A stretch of 64,000 nt of DNA from an uncultured Desulfovibrio sp. (GTDB lineage Bacteria > Desulfobacterota > Desulfovibrionia > Desulfovibrionales > Desulfovibrionaceae): NCBI GenBank assembly GCA_913060505.1, contig CAJXRQ010000002.1, forward strand, positions 175,425 through 239,424. Reading direction: 5' to 3'. Position 1 is the first letter of the stretch, and the number at the start of each line of letters is the position of its first letter. Below, in pieces: positions 9,526 through 19,322 of this stretch. A model generated the notes under the pieces. It was not told where the DNA came from. It ran no database searches and worked only from the letters and a program-made list of their open reading frames with translations. A program made the translations under genes and the position numbers.

Positions 9526-10346
9526 TATTCCTCTCCATGAGTAATCTGTGTTTTGGGAGCTTCTGTCGAAATATGTATGGTCACGTTGGCATTACGGATG
9601 AGATCCATATGCTTTTCCCCAGGGGGGCTGTCCGTAAACAGGGCGTCCACCTGGGCAAGGTGGCCGATTCTGGCCATGGCTGTTCTTCCGAATTTGCTGT
9701 GATCGGCGGCGAGCAGTGTGCGGGATGCATTGGCTATAAGCTTACGTGATATGTGTGCTTCATGGATATCGAAGTCGAGCAGATTGCCGGTGTTATCAAT
9801 GCCGCTTAACGTCAAAATTCCATAGTCCACCCGGAAACTGTCAAAATAGACCAGGGTTGTTTCACCGGTCAGCCCCATGTCCCGGCCGCGCATGGTTCCT
9901 CCTGCCACCATAATTTCAAAATCCTTTTTCTCCTTGAGGATAAAGGCCACGTTGAGGTTGTTGGTGACGATCTTGAGGCCTTTGTGTGACGACAATGCCC
10001 GAGCGCATTCTTCGGCCGTTGTTCCTATGTCGATAAACAGCGAAGCTTTATCCGGAATGTGTTGCGCAAGAAGTTTGGCCAAAGCCTGCTTTTCTCGTCG
10101 ATGCAATACCTTACGGTCCGTATAGGCAAGATTTTCCACGCTGTTTGGAAGCCCCGCCCCGCCATGGTATCGTTGCAGAAGTCCACACTGAACAAGGCTA
10201 TTGATATCCCTGCGTATGGTTTGTTGGGTCACTGCGAATCGTTTTGCCAGGAATTCCACGGAAACGAATCCTGTTTTCCGGGCCAGTGAAAGGATTTTTG
10301 TATGACGTTTTGAAAGAGCTGGTTCTGTTTGTGAAGCTGATGTCAT
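9525..10346 (-). CDS. glpR: DeoR-family transcriptional regulator, likely glycerol-3-phosphate repressor
   Basis: DeoR/GlpR repressor (273 aa): N-terminal helix-turn-helix (about 10-60, with VTQQTIRRDINSL) and a C-terminal sugar-phosphate sensor domain (LFIDIGTTAEECARAL and TNNLNVAFIL). I moved the start from the ORF-track 10439 to the ATG at 10346 because AGGAGT lies just upstream and the family N-terminus fits. It is divergent from glpABK and overlaps the dehydrogenase gene by one base. By family knowledge it binds TTCG-type sites in the shared intergenic region and is released by glycerol-3-phosphate. Confidence 0.88.
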   Translation of the reverse strand: MTSASQTEPALSKRHTKILSLARKTGFVSVEFLAKRFAVTQQTIRRDINSLVQCGLLQRYHGGAGLPNSVENLAYTDRKVLHRREKQALAKLLAQHIPDKASLFIDIGTTAEECARALSSHKGLKIVTNNLNVAFILKEKKDFEIMVAGGTMRGRDMGLTGETTLVYFDSFRVDYGILTLSGIDNTGNLLDFDIHEAHISRKLIANASRTLLAADHSKFGRTAMARIGHLAQVDALFTDSPPGEKHMDLIRNANVTIHISTEAPKTQITHGEE

Positions 10347-10373
10347 AGCTGGACTCCTGTATCTATTATGATC

Positions 10374-10485
10374 ATTTCGGAAGAATATTTCTTTTCGAAA
10401 ACGAAAACAAGAAGTACATTTGTGTCTGAAAGCGAACATATTTTCATTGACTTGATGTTCTTCTTTGCTACTTCTTTCGAAGAAA
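10374..10485. promoter_or_regulatory. Candidate GlpR operators and divergent promoter region
   Basis: The 180-bp gap between glpR and glpA carries several TTTCG/CGAAA-rich elements: TTTCGGAAGAAT near 10374, the palindrome TTTTCGAAAA at 10392-10401 followed by CGAAAAC, GAAAGCGAACAT near 10429, and TTCTTTCGAAGAA near 10473. They resemble the TTCG-based operators known for GlpR. A TTGACT at 10447-10452 is a possible -35 for glpA. Assignment as operators is inference. Confidence 0.5.
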
Positions 10486-10526
10486 CATTATCAAGAGCGG
10501 TTGAATAGTCTGGAAATGGAGCTTGG

Positions 10527-12086
10527 ATGGAAACTCAGGTGTTGATCATAGGAGGCGGTGTGACAGGCGTGGGCGTAGCTCGCGATCTGGCTTTGCGCGG
10601 CGTGGATTGCATTTTGGCTGAAGCAGATGACTTGAACGCAGGAGCCAGCGGTGCCAATCATGGACTGCTGCATAGTGGATGCCGTTATGTGGCCAGTGAT
10701 CCCCATTCCGCCCAAGAGTGCCGTGAAGAGAATCTTTTGCTCAAACGGCTGGCTCCTCATGTGGTTGAAGACTCCGGTGGGATTTTCGTCGCCGTGACTG
10801 GAGATGATGAACAGTATATTGCGGATTTTCCGGCCAAATGCCGTGCTGCAAACATTCCCGTGCGCTCCTTGAGCATTGACAAGGCCCGGGATTTGGAGCC
10901 AGCCATTGCGCAAAATGCCATTGCGGCATTTGACGTTCCAGACGCAACAGTTGACCCCTTTCATCTTGTTTTGGACAGCCTTTCGCATGCTCAGCAATAC
11001 GGGACTCGCTATCTGTCCAATACAAAGTTGGAGGGTTTTGAAGTTCAACAAGGAAAAATTGTTGCGGCACGTTTGAGGGATATGCGTTCCGGACAGGAAG
11101 TCCTTGTGCATGCGGAACAATATGTTAATGCTGCTGGTGCATGGGCCGGCAATGTTGCGGCCATGGCTGGCGGCTTGGTCGCCATGCGGTGTGTCAAGGG
11201 CACTTTGCTGATTACTCATGATCGAATCGCCCGCCGTGTCATTAATCGGCTGCGTCCTCCCGGTGATGGCGATATTCTTGTTCCCGGCGGAACTGTTTCC
11301 ATTCTTGGGACCACTTCTGTGCGAGTGGAGTCACTGGACAATATTGTACCCTCCGTGCCCGAAGTTGATTTGAACGTGGAGCAGGGAAGCGCCATGGTCC
11401 CAGCCTTGGCATCGGCCCGCTATATTCGTGCCTATGCCGGAGTGCGCCCTTTGCTGCTGGAACAGGGCGGACAGAGTGATCGGAACGCCAGCCGAGGGGT
11501 GGCTTTGTTGGATCATGAATGCGACGGACTTCAGAATTTCGTGACCATCACCGGTGGGAAGTTAACCACATTCCGGCTCATGGCGGAACAGACTGCCGAT
11601 TTGATTTGTGCCCGGTTGGGAGTGAATGCTCCCTGTCTTACCCGGACCGTTGCGTTACCAGCTTCTGAATCGTGGAAATGGAATGAGGCTGGACTTGCGC
11701 GAAAAGGCTGGTTGTCCGATCACGATCCCGGGGACGTTCTTTTGTGTGAATGTGAAATGGTCCCGCGTAGTGGTGTGGACGCCATTCTTGATAAGGCCGC
11801 AGAAAATAATGAGCATGTCGGACTCAATACATTGAATAGGCGGAGCCGTGTGGGGAAAGGGGCATGTCAGGGTACTTTTTGCGGCCTTAGGCTTACATCC
11901 TATCTATATGATCGTAAAAAGTTGAATGCTGAAGACGGTGTGCATGAGTTGAATCAATTTTTGGAAGAGCGTTGGAAAGGGCAACGTCCTGTGCTTTGGG
12001 GCGCCGCTTCTGCTCAGGCTGAATTGCAGGAAGCTTTATATTGCGGCTTTATGGGGCTGGACTTGGCCGGAAGGAATAAGGGATAA
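10527..12086 (+). CDS. glpA: Anaerobic glycerol-3-phosphate dehydrogenase subunit A
   Basis: FAD-dependent oxidoreductase (519 aa) that oxidises glycerol-3-phosphate to dihydroxyacetone phosphate. The N-terminus has the FAD fold (VLIIGGGVTGVGVARDLALRG), with DAO-domain motifs following. The C-terminal region (about 395-465) carries a BFD-like [2Fe-2S] domain: CECE, then GACQGTFC. Length is close to E. coli GlpA. The gene is 3 bp ahead of glpB. No glpC (membrane Fe-S subunit) follows, which is unusual for the GlpABC complex. Confidence 0.93.
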   Translation: METQVLIIGGGVTGVGVARDLALRGVDCILAEADDLNAGASGANHGLLHSGCRYVASDPHSAQECREENLLLKRLAPHVVEDSGGIFVAVTGDDEQYIADFPAKCRAANIPVRSLSIDKARDLEPAIAQNAIAAFDVPDATVDPFHLVLDSLSHAQQYGTRYLSNTKLEGFEVQQGKIVAARLRDMRSGQEVLVHAEQYVNAAGAWAGNVAAMAGGLVAMRCVKGTLLITHDRIARRVINRLRPPGDGDILVPGGTVSILGTTSVRVESLDNIVPSVPEVDLNVEQGSAMVPALASARYIRAYAGVRPLLLEQGGQSDRNASRGVALLDHECDGLQNFVTITGGKLTTFRLMAEQTADLICARLGVNAPCLTRTVALPASESWKWNEAGLARKGWLSDHDPGDVLLCECEMVPRSGVDAILDKAAENNEHVGLNTLNRRSRVGKGACQGTFCGLRLTSYLYDRKKLNAEDGVHELNQFLEERWKGQRPVLWGAASAQAELQEALYCGFMGLDLAGRNKG

Positions 12087-12089
12087 TCC

Positions 12090-13385
12090 ATGAGCCAAGA
12101 CATCAATTGCGATTTGATGGTTATAGGAGCCGGAATTGCCGGAATGGCCGCAGCAGCCTTTGCTACCGCTCGCGGGATAAGCGTTGTTCAAGCCGGTCTT
12201 GCAACCACCACAATGTTTGCTTCGGGCTGTTTCGATCTGTTGGGAGTGTCCCCGGAATACCCTGGCCGTTCTTGTGAAAAACCTTTTGAAGCCATTGACG
12301 CGTTGCGCAACGTAAATTCTGCGCACCCATACGCTCGGCTGCAAAATGATGAGATCCGTACAGCTTTTGATGAATTTCTGTCTTTTTGCAGGGAGTCGGG
12401 ATTGGAAATGCATTGCAGGCCTGAGGTTAACATGCATTTTGCCACTCCTGTCGGGACTGTGAAGACCACGTATGCGGTTCCAGCGTCCTTGCTGCATGGC
12501 GTTCATGCATTATCCTCGCAAACGCCTTGCCTGTTGGCCGATGTGAAAGGGCTTAAAGGGTATAGCGCTCGGCAGGTGGCTTTCATGTTGGATGGACAAT
12601 TGCCTGTGACTGACGTTGTTCGTTTGTCATTTCCCGGTTTTGAAGACAAAGCAGACGTGTATGTGCGCCAAATGGCGTTGGCCATGGAGAACTCTCGCAT
12701 TCGGAATGAATTTGTCGCACGACTTTTGCCTCATGTGGGAGAGGCTCAAGCCGTGGGGCTTCCAGCCATGCTTGGGCTTTCTCGTTGCCGGGAAGTATTG
12801 CGTGCCGTTCAGGACGGGCTAGGCGTTCCCGTGTTTGAAATACCGACCATGCCGCCCGGAGTCGCCGGCGAACGAATGAAGTTGGCGTTGGATGAAGGAT
12901 TACGCATGCGGGGAGTGCGTATTCTTAATCGGCGTAATGTATTGGATGTTCAGGTTCTGGAAGATGGATTCAGGCTGGAGGTCGGTTCGGAGTGGCCTGA
13001 ATACGTTGTGCAATCCAAGGCTGTTCTGCTGGCCTCAGGCCGTTTTTTGGGCAAAGGGCTTGTGGCAAAGCGAACCGGGGTCGAGGAGCTTTTGTTTAAT
13101 ATACCTGTCTCGCAGCCTGAGTCCCGCGACAAGTGGCACGAGGATGCCTTTTTTGCAGAAGGCGGCCATGCTATAAATCGTGCAGGCATTGTCTCGGATA
13201 ATGATTTTCGCCCCATGGACAGACAGGGAAAGCCCGTGCATGAGAATTTATTCGCTGCCGGTGCAATTCTTGCCAACCAAGATTGGATGCGCGAGAAAAG
13301 TGGAACCGGTATTGCCGTTTGCTCAGCTTATCATGCTGTGTGCACACTTGTACGAAACCTGGAATTCAAGCAAAGCGGGGAATAA
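12090..13385 (+). CDS. glpB: Anaerobic glycerol-3-phosphate dehydrogenase subunit B
   Basis: Flavoprotein partner of GlpA (431 aa, usual length), recognised by its N-terminal dinucleotide fold (DLMVIGAGIAGMAAAAFA) and the GlpB-typical segment MFASGCFDLLG. In the E. coli system, which I take as the model, GlpB binds FMN and relays electrons to the Fe-S subunit GlpC. The gene lies 3 bp after glpA and 3 bp before glpK, so the three are one transcriptional unit. Confidence 0.9.
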   Translation: MSQDINCDLMVIGAGIAGMAAAAFATARGISVVQAGLATTTMFASGCFDLLGVSPEYPGRSCEKPFEAIDALRNVNSAHPYARLQNDEIRTAFDEFLSFCRESGLEMHCRPEVNMHFATPVGTVKTTYAVPASLLHGVHALSSQTPCLLADVKGLKGYSARQVAFMLDGQLPVTDVVRLSFPGFEDKADVYVRQMALAMENSRIRNEFVARLLPHVGEAQAVGLPAMLGLSRCREVLRAVQDGLGVPVFEIPTMPPGVAGERMKLALDEGLRMRGVRILNRRNVLDVQVLEDGFRLEVGSEWPEYVVQSKAVLLASGRFLGKGLVAKRTGVEELLFNIPVSQPESRDKWHEDAFFAEGGHAINRAGIVSDNDFRPMDRQGKPVHENLFAAGAILANQDWMREKSGTGIAVCSAYHAVCTLVRNLEFKQSGE

Positions 13386-13388
13386 CCA

Positions 13389-14900
13389 ATGACTAAATAC
13401 ATAGGGGCGATTGATCAAGGCACCACCAGCACTCGTTTTATTGTTTTTGATGCGCAGGGCCATGTCGTTGGAATGGAACAGATGGAGCATGCGCAGATTT
13501 ATCCCCAGCCAGGCTGGGTGGAACATGATCCCATGGAAATATGGGCTAACACGTGTACCGTGATTAAAAATACTTTGACGAAAACAGAAATCGCCGCTTC
13601 CGACATTGTTGCCATCGGCATAACCAACCAGCGCGAAACTACAGTGGTTTGGGATAGAAAGACTGGCAAGCCCTTTTGTAATGCCATTGTTTGGCAATGC
13701 ACCCGTACGCAGGATTTTTGCAAGACGCTTATTGCCGAGGGAGGACAGGATCGTTTTCGTGATGTGACCGGTTTGCCTGTTGCAACATATTTTTCTGGCC
13801 CAAAGATTCGCTGGATTCTCGAAAAGGTGCCGGAAGCCCGTGCTGCCGCTCAGCGGGGAGATGCTTTGTTCGGGACAATGGAAACATGGATTATCTGGTG
13901 GCTGACTGGTGGGCCGGGGAAAGGTGCGCACGTCACGGACGTTACCAACGCCAGCCGGACAATGCTCATGGATTTGCATACTCTTACGTGGGATGAAGAT
14001 ATTTTGAAGATATTGGGTGTTCCTGCTCAGCTTCTCCCGCGTATTGTTCCGTCTTCGGATGAGAATCCTTGGGGCTATACTGCTGCTGACGGCCCGTTTG
14101 GAGAACAAATTCCCGTCTGCGGGGCGGTAGGCGATCAGCAGGCGGCTCTTGTCGGACAAACCTGCTTTGCTCCGGGGCAGGCCAAGAATACCTATGGTAC
14201 AGGCTGTTTTTTATTGATGCATACCGGATATACACCAATTCGTTCCAACCATGGACTTGTCACAACATTGGCTTATCAGTTTAGCGGACGGCGTCCCTCG
14301 TATTGTCTGGAAGGTTCCATTGCCATCGCCGGGGCACTAGTGCAATGGCTTCGCGACAACTTGCGCATGTTCGATTCCGCTCCGCAGATTGAAGAGCTGG
14401 CCCGCAAGGTGGAGGATACCGGAGGAATGTACCTTGTCCCCGCTTTTTCCGGTTTGTTTGCTCCCTATTGGCGTCATGACGCTCGTGGTGTCATGGTCGG
14501 TCTTACCCGATACATCAACCGCAACCATATAGCCCGAGCCGTGTTGGAGGCCACAGCTTACCAAACGCGTGATATCGTGGAGGCCATGAATCTTGACTCC
14601 GGAGTGCAGCTTGCTTCGCTCAAGGCTGATGGTGGTATGGTGAGCAATGAATTGCTCATGCAATTTCAGGCGGACATTCTGGATGTGCCTGTCGTACGCC
14701 CCAAAGTGGCAGAAACGACATGCCTTGGCGCTGCCTATGCAGCAGGAATTGCCTCGCGGTTCTGGTCTGGACGGGAAGATCTCCATAACAATTGGCAGGA
14801 AGATCGAACATGGATTCCCGCAATGGAAGAAGGTGTTCGAGACAGGCATTATTCCGGTTGGAAACGGGCCGTGGAGCGTACATATGGCTGGGTAGAGTAA
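13389..14900 (+). CDS. glpK: Glycerol kinase
   Basis: ATP:glycerol 3-phosphotransferase (503 aa, family length) of the FGGY kinase family. Motifs: [16 protein letters not shown] at the N-terminus (phosphate loop), [15 protein letters not shown], and [12 protein letters not shown] with [10 protein letters not shown] in the C-terminal half. It supplies glycerol-3-phosphate to GlpAB and, in principle, to PlsY further along the window. Last gene of the glpABK operon. No glpF facilitator gene is in this cluster. Confidence 0.97.
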   Translation: MTKYIGAIDQGTTSTRFIVFDAQGHVVGMEQMEHAQIYPQPGWVEHDPMEIWANTCTVIKNTLTKTEIAASDIVAIGITNQRETTVVWDRKTGKPFCNAIVWQCTRTQDFCKTLIAEGGQDRFRDVTGLPVATYFSGPKIRWILEKVPEARAAAQRGDALFGTMETWIIWWLTGGPGKGAHVTDVTNASRTMLMDLHTLTWDEDILKILGVPAQLLPRIVPSSDENPWGYTAADGPFGEQIPVCGAVGDQQAALVGQTCFAPGQAKNTYGTGCFLLMHTGYTPIRSNHGLVTTLAYQFSGRRPSYCLEGSIAIAGALVQWLRDNLRMFDSAPQIEELARKVEDTGGMYLVPAFSGLFAPYWRHDARGVMVGLTRYINRNHIARAVLEATAYQTRDIVEAMNLDSGVQLASLKADGGMVSNELLMQFQADILDVPVVRPKVAETTCLGAAYAAGIASRFWSGREDLHNNWQEDRTWIPAMEEGVRDRHYSGWKRAVERTYGWVE

Positions 14901-14964
14901 TCTATCATGATATGAGGCTCCAGCCCCCTTCCCCCTCCTTCAATCGTCTGTTATCTTTTCACTC

Positions 14965-15273
14965 ATGAGCGATCTTTCCGATTTCAAACGGTATAAAATT
15001 GGCCAAGCGGCTAAGATGCTTGACCTGAAGCCCTATGTGTTGCGCTTTTGGGAGGGAGAGTTCCCTGAACTTGCTCCTATTCGCACGGATACCGGGCAGC
15101 GATTGTATACCGAGGAACATATGGAAATAATCCGGGAAATAAAACGTCTGCTATATGACGAGGGACTGACTATCGAAGGTGCGCGCAAGCGGCTCGAAGA
15201 TCGGAATCAGCACGACATTTTGCGCGAAGTGCGTGCCGAGCTGATTGCCCTTCGAGAGCTGCTGACAAAGTGA
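14965..15273 (+). CDS. MerR-family transcriptional regulator
   Basis: Short MerR-type DNA-binding protein (102 aa). The winged-helix domain fills most of it (YKIGQAAKMLDLKPYVLRFWE, then EEHMEIIREIKRLLYDEG), followed by a short helical tail. There is no effector domain. No Shine-Dalgarno is visible before the ATG; TTATCTT lies 6-12 bases upstream, so a leaderless transcript is possible. A similar small MerR gene commonly sits downstream of pheT/ihfA in related genomes; here it stands alone. Target unknown. Confidence 0.85.
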   Translation: MSDLSDFKRYKIGQAAKMLDLKPYVLRFWEGEFPELAPIRTDTGQRLYTEEHMEIIREIKRLLYDEGLTIEGARKRLEDRNQHDILREVRAELIALRELLTK

Positions 15274-15300
15274 TTCCATGTTTCCGAAAGGAGGGCGACA

Positions 15301-17499
15301 ATGCGATTCAAGGCCAAGTGGATCATGATTATTGCCGGTGGAATTATAGCACTTCTTCTGCTTGCCGTTGTTTTGGCGTCAACGTTGATTCGACCACAAT
15401 ATTTGGCGAATCTGGTAGCCTCCGAAATTCAGTCCAGAACCGGGCGTGCTCTTGATTTCGGTGGAGAGGTCAGCCTTTCTTTTTTCCCCTGGCTCGGTGT
15501 GGAAGCTTCCAATCTAACGCTCGGTAATGCCAAGGAGTTCGGTCCTGAACCCATGGTGAAAATTTCTTCTGTTCAGGTTCGGGTTAAGGTCTTGCCTTTG
15601 TTGGAGGGAGCCGTTGAAGCCGATCATATTATTCTTGATGGCGTCGATTTGCATTTGAGCCGCAACAAGCGCGGTTTGACCAACTGGGACGACCTGGCAA
15701 ACACCGGAACTACAGCCAAAGCGAAAAATAAGCCTGATAAGGCCAATAATTTTCAGGCACAAAAGGGTGCTACGGCACAAACCGTTTTGACCGTCCAGAA
15801 TTTGACCTTGCATGGAGTCAATCTCTCTTGGGATGATCGTAAGTCTGGTAGTAAATATCAGTTGCGTGACGGCAGCCTTGAACTCGATAATTTCCGATTG
15901 GACAAGCCCTTCGGCTTCAAACTGGAATTTTCTTTCGACTCGGACAAACCTGAATTTACTGGCTCAGTCAAACTTGCAGCCAATGCTCGGTTTGACCTTG
16001 AAAGAGAATTATATTCTTTGATCAATGTTTCCTCCGAGATCAAGGCTCAAGGTGAAGCTTTGCCTGAATCTGCTCTTGATGCACAGTTGCAGGTGCAGAG
16101 CTTTATGGCTGATTTCAAGTCACAGTCTCTCAAGGCTGAGAAACTTGTTTTGTCTGCATATGATGTTTCCGCCAAAGGAGACTTATCCGTATCCGGTCTG
16201 AATAAGACACCCTCCATTCGCGGGACATTGGATTTTGCCGAGTTTGATGGGCGCAGGTTGATGGAGACGCTTGGTGTTGGACCGATACAAACTGCGGCCA
16301 CAACTGCTCTGGGCTCTGTTGCGGGAGACTTTCAGTTTGTCTACGACTCGTATACGTTGAATGTCCCAAAATTTAATCTGTCCTTGGATGGCAGTGCTTT
16401 AGAAGGTTCCTTGGGGATCAGGAATTTTCCCAATCCAGCCTATTCTTTTGACGTGGTTGTGGATCAGTTGAATGTGGATCGCTACCTTGCTCCTGAATCT
16501 TCGGGGCATGGCGAAGATGAATCAAGCCAGGCGGCACCGTCGTCTTCATCTTCTGCAAACGGGACTGTTGATTCCGCAAAGAATAACCCCGAACAATTAA
16601 TTCCCGTGGATTTGCTGCGCAAACTGGATATACGGGGCAAGTTGGCCGTGGACCGACTGACCGTGAAGCACATGAAATTCAATGGGGTCAACGTGCAGGT
16701 TGTGGCGGAAAACGGGCGTATCTCTGTTGATCCAGCCTTTTTGAATGGCTATGGCGGCAGTGTGGACACCGTGTTGGTGGTCGATGTCGTGGGGAATCAG
16801 CCTCGAACCGACCTTGTAACGGAAGTCAAGCAAGTACAGCTTGGAGATTTGTTGAAAGATTACAATGGAGATGAATCACTACAGGGAACGACATCACTGT
16901 ATACGGCCTTGGGGTGCAACGGCGATACCGTATCAACAATGTTGAAAACCCTTGGAGGCAAGCTGACGTTCAAGTTGGAGGATGGCGTTTTCCCGGGAGT
17001 GGATGTTCTGGGATTAGCCAAGACCACACAAGCTGCCAAATCAAAGTCCGGGCCTATTGAAGCCGATGACGACGATAAAACCAAGTTCGGCATGATTTCC
17101 GGGTCGGCGAAAATCAAGAAGGGGGAAGTCTCCAACCAGGATCTCAAGCTTATGGCTCCGAATTTACGCGGCATTGGCAAGGGGACTATTAATCTTGTTT
17201 CGACGGAAATCAGTTATCTTGTCCATGTTAAGCTTGTTGCTTCTGCCAAGGGACAAGGGGGATCCTCCTACGATGACACGTTGGGAATCCCCGTTCCAAT
17301 TCATGTCGGCGGGACATTGCAGGATCCTTCCTACTTTGTGAATCCGGCGGAGTATATCCTGATGCTGGGAAACGGCGTGGTAGATACTGTCGGTGGTGTG
17401 GTGAAAGGAGTCGGCGGTGTTGCCAAGGGCGTCGGGGAAGGTGTTGGCGGCTTGCTTAAAAGTTTAATACCTTCCCAGAAAAAGGAACCTGCCAAATAG
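15301..17499 (+). CDS. AsmA-family protein
   Basis: Large envelope protein (732 aa) with one N-terminal transmembrane anchor (about residues 7-30) and an AsmA N-terminal domain (FPWLGVEASNLTLGN), then a beta-rich periplasmic body and an AsmA_2-like C-terminal region. AsmA-like proteins are implicated in phospholipid transport to or homeostasis of the outer membrane. Residues about 395-425 form a Ser/acidic low-complexity linker, and the last 50 residues are a Val-Gly-rich repeat (GGVVKGVGGVAKGVG) ending in a basic tail. The start is supported by AAAGGAGG. Specific cargo cannot be deduced. Confidence 0.85.
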   Translation: MRFKAKWIMIIAGGIIALLLLAVVLASTLIRPQYLANLVASEIQSRTGRALDFGGEVSLSFFPWLGVEASNLTLGNAKEFGPEPMVKISSVQVRVKVLPLLEGAVEADHIILDGVDLHLSRNKRGLTNWDDLANTGTTAKAKNKPDKANNFQAQKGATAQTVLTVQNLTLHGVNLSWDDRKSGSKYQLRDGSLELDNFRLDKPFGFKLEFSFDSDKPEFTGSVKLAANARFDLERELYSLINVSSEIKAQGEALPESALDAQLQVQSFMADFKSQSLKAEKLVLSAYDVSAKGDLSVSGLNKTPSIRGTLDFAEFDGRRLMETLGVGPIQTAATTALGSVAGDFQFVYDSYTLNVPKFNLSLDGSALEGSLGIRNFPNPAYSFDVVVDQLNVDRYLAPESSGHGEDESSQAAPSSSSSANGTVDSAKNNPEQLIPVDLLRKLDIRGKLAVDRLTVKHMKFNGVNVQVVAENGRISVDPAFLNGYGGSVDTVLVVDVVGNQPRTDLVTEVKQVQLGDLLKDYNGDESLQGTTSLYTALGCNGDTVSTMLKTLGGKLTFKLEDGVFPGVDVLGLAKTTQAAKSKSGPIEADDDDKTKFGMISGSAKIKKGEVSNQDLKLMAPNLRGIGKGTINLVSTEISYLVHVKLVASAKGQGGSSYDDTLGIPVPIHVGGTLQDPSYFVNPAEYILMLGNGVVDTVGGVVKGVGGVAKGVGEGVGGLLKSLIPSQKKEPAK

Positions 17500-17576
17500 G
17501 AAATGTCACAGGATTGAAACATTGACTGCTGTGCTCCTGTTTGGATTTGTGTATCTTTTGGGGCAAGGAGCAAAGC

Positions 17577-17996
17577 ATGAGAATTCTTTTTTTATGCACG
17601 GGCAATTCGTGTCGTAGCCAAATGGCTGAAGGGTGGGGCAGGCTTCTTTTTCCGGAAGTTGAATTTTATTCGGCCGGAGTTGAAAAACATGGTTTGAATC
17701 CCCGCATGTTGGAAGTAATGTCCGAAGCTGGTGTGGATATGTCCGGCCATACATCGAAGCTTTTGGATGACCTGCCAAACGTGACATTCGACTATGTTGT
17801 GACTCTTTGCGGGCACGCCGCTGAAAATTGTCCTTTTTTTGCCGGAGGAGGGAAACGGGTGCATAGGGGCTTTGACGATCCTCCGTTACTGACAGCGGAA
17901 GCAAACTCCGAAGAAGCTCGTCTGAAGGTGTTCCGCCGTGTTCGGGATGAAATTCGTGATATGGTGGCCGGTATTCCCTACTCGCTCGAGGATTAG
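17577..17996 (+). CDS. arsC: Arsenate reductase, thioredoxin-coupled (LMW phosphatase fold)
   Basis: Small cytoplasmic enzyme (139 aa) of the low-molecular-weight phosphatase fold. The P-loop is CTGNSCRS (Cys7-Arg13). The paired cysteines of the thioredoxin-type ArsC family are present in [10 protein letters not shown] (Cys78, Cys85), matching Cys10/Cys82/Cys89 of S. aureus ArsC, so arsenate reduction is more likely than plain phosphatase action. The ATG at 17577 is chosen because of AAGGAG upstream; the ORF-track start adds 12 unlikely residues. No arsenite pump or ArsR is adjacent. The stop codon overlaps the convergent fliI stop by four bases. Confidence 0.85.
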   Translation: MRILFLCTGNSCRSQMAEGWGRLLFPEVEFYSAGVEKHGLNPRMLEVMSEAGVDMSGHTSKLLDDLPNVTFDYVVTLCGHAAENCPFFAGGGKRVHRGFDDPPLLTAEANSEEARLKVFRRVRDEIRDMVAGIPYSLED

Positions 17997-19321
17997 GACT
18001 TCTTGTTCTTTTTGCCGACTAAAAGGTGAAGACGGGCAAACGAGTCTTCCAACGAACTCTGTTCGCTTACGAGCTGTTGCAGGTAGTCGTTGATTGGACC
18101 GACCATGGAGATGGCCTTGTCCACTTCCGGGTTGGCTCCTTTTTGATAGGCACCGATGTTCACCATGTCTTCCACGCGCTTGAAGGTCGCCATGTGCCTG
18201 AGCATATCCCGACTGTCTTTTTGGGCTTGATTGTCCGTGATATCCCCGCGAACACGACTGACACTTTTGAGTACATCAATGCATGGGTAATGCCCCATAT
18301 CTGCAAGCTCTCGTGTCAGAACAATATGGCCATCAAGGATGGAACGTACAGCATCTGCAATTGGCTCCGTGAAGTCGTCGCCATCAACCAGTACTGTGTA
18401 TATTCCGGTAATGGAACCATCCCGGCTTTTTCCTGCCCGTTCAAGCAACTGAGGCAGTTGGGCAAAAACACTGGGAGTGTAGCCGCCTCTGGTCGGTGGT
18501 TCGCCTGCGGCAAGGCCGACTTCGCGACCTGCCATTGCAAAACGGGTCACGGAGTCCATCATCAAAAGTACGTCTTTGCCCTGATCTCTAAAGTATTCGG
18601 CAATTGCCGTTGCCGTATGGGCGGCACGCATGCGAATCAACGGGCTTCGATCCGAAGTTTCCACCACGAGAACGCTTCGGGCCATGCCTTCTTCTCCCAG
18701 AGAGCTCTCCATGAATTCAACAACTTCCCTGCCGCGCTCACCGACCAGTGCGATGACGTTGATATCCGCTTTGGTATAACGGGCCATCATGCCCATGAGT
18801 GTGGATTTTCCCACGCCGGAGCCTGCCATGATACCGACACGCTGTCCCTTGCCCAAAGTCAGAATGCCGTTAATGGCGCGAACCCCAACATCAAGAGGTT
18901 CAATAATGCGTGGTCGGGAAAGTGGGTTGGGCGGAGTGCGGTGCAGGGGGACATAACATTCATGAGGAATGGCTCCAGCCTCGTCAAGAGGCTCTGCAAA
19001 CGCATTTATAGCCCGGCCCAGCAGAGCGGGGCCGACCGGAATGTTTGGCGGGGTACTGGTGTTTCGGATCAGACTGCCCGGACTGATTCCTCGCATATCC
19101 GAATAGGGCATGAAAAGACATGCTCCATCGCGGAATCCAACGACCTCTGCGGGAATAGGAGCGGAGTCGTCATCCGGGATGAGATGGCAGACCGAACCGA
19201 GTGGGGCTTTGATGCCATGGCCTTCGGCAATGAGTCCCACAACTTTTGTAACTTTGCCGTACGTTCGACAAGCGTCAAGATCTTCAAGAAGATTGATGCA
19301 GTCCTTACAGTCGAGGGCCAT
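17993..19321 (-). CDS. fliI: Flagellar export ATPase FliI
   Basis: Cytoplasmic ATPase (442 aa) that energises flagellar type III export, paralogous to F1-beta. Walker A GSGVGKST lies at about residues 177-184, followed by [13 protein letters not shown], Walker B ([14 protein letters not shown]) and the FliI/YscN segment [18 protein letters not shown]. It is the last gene of the minus-strand flagellar operon, one base after fliH. FliJ, commonly next, is not here: an arsenate reductase gene converges instead. Confidence 0.96.
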   Translation of the reverse strand: MALDCKDCINLLEDLDACRTYGKVTKVVGLIAEGHGIKAPLGSVCHLIPDDDSAPIPAEVVGFRDGACLFMPYSDMRGISPGSLIRNTSTPPNIPVGPALLGRAINAFAEPLDEAGAIPHECYVPLHRTPPNPLSRPRIIEPLDVGVRAINGILTLGKGQRVGIMAGSGVGKSTLMGMMARYTKADINVIALVGERGREVVEFMESSLGEEGMARSVLVVETSDRSPLIRMRAAHTATAIAEYFRDQGKDVLLMMDSVTRFAMAGREVGLAAGEPPTRGGYTPSVFAQLPQLLERAGKSRDGSITGIYTVLVDGDDFTEPIADAVRSILDGHIVLTRELADMGHYPCIDVLKSVSRVRGDITDNQAQKDSRDMLRHMATFKRVEDMVNIGAYQKGANPEVDKAISMVGPINDYLQQLVSEQSSLEDSFARLHLLVGKKNKKS

Positions 19322-19322
19322 G

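Noticed and set aside
17390-17470. Repeat array near the end of the AsmA-like gene
   Set aside because: The GGTGT/GGCGT repetition encodes a Val-Gly-rich tail in frame; it is protein low complexity, not CRISPR or a mobile repeat.
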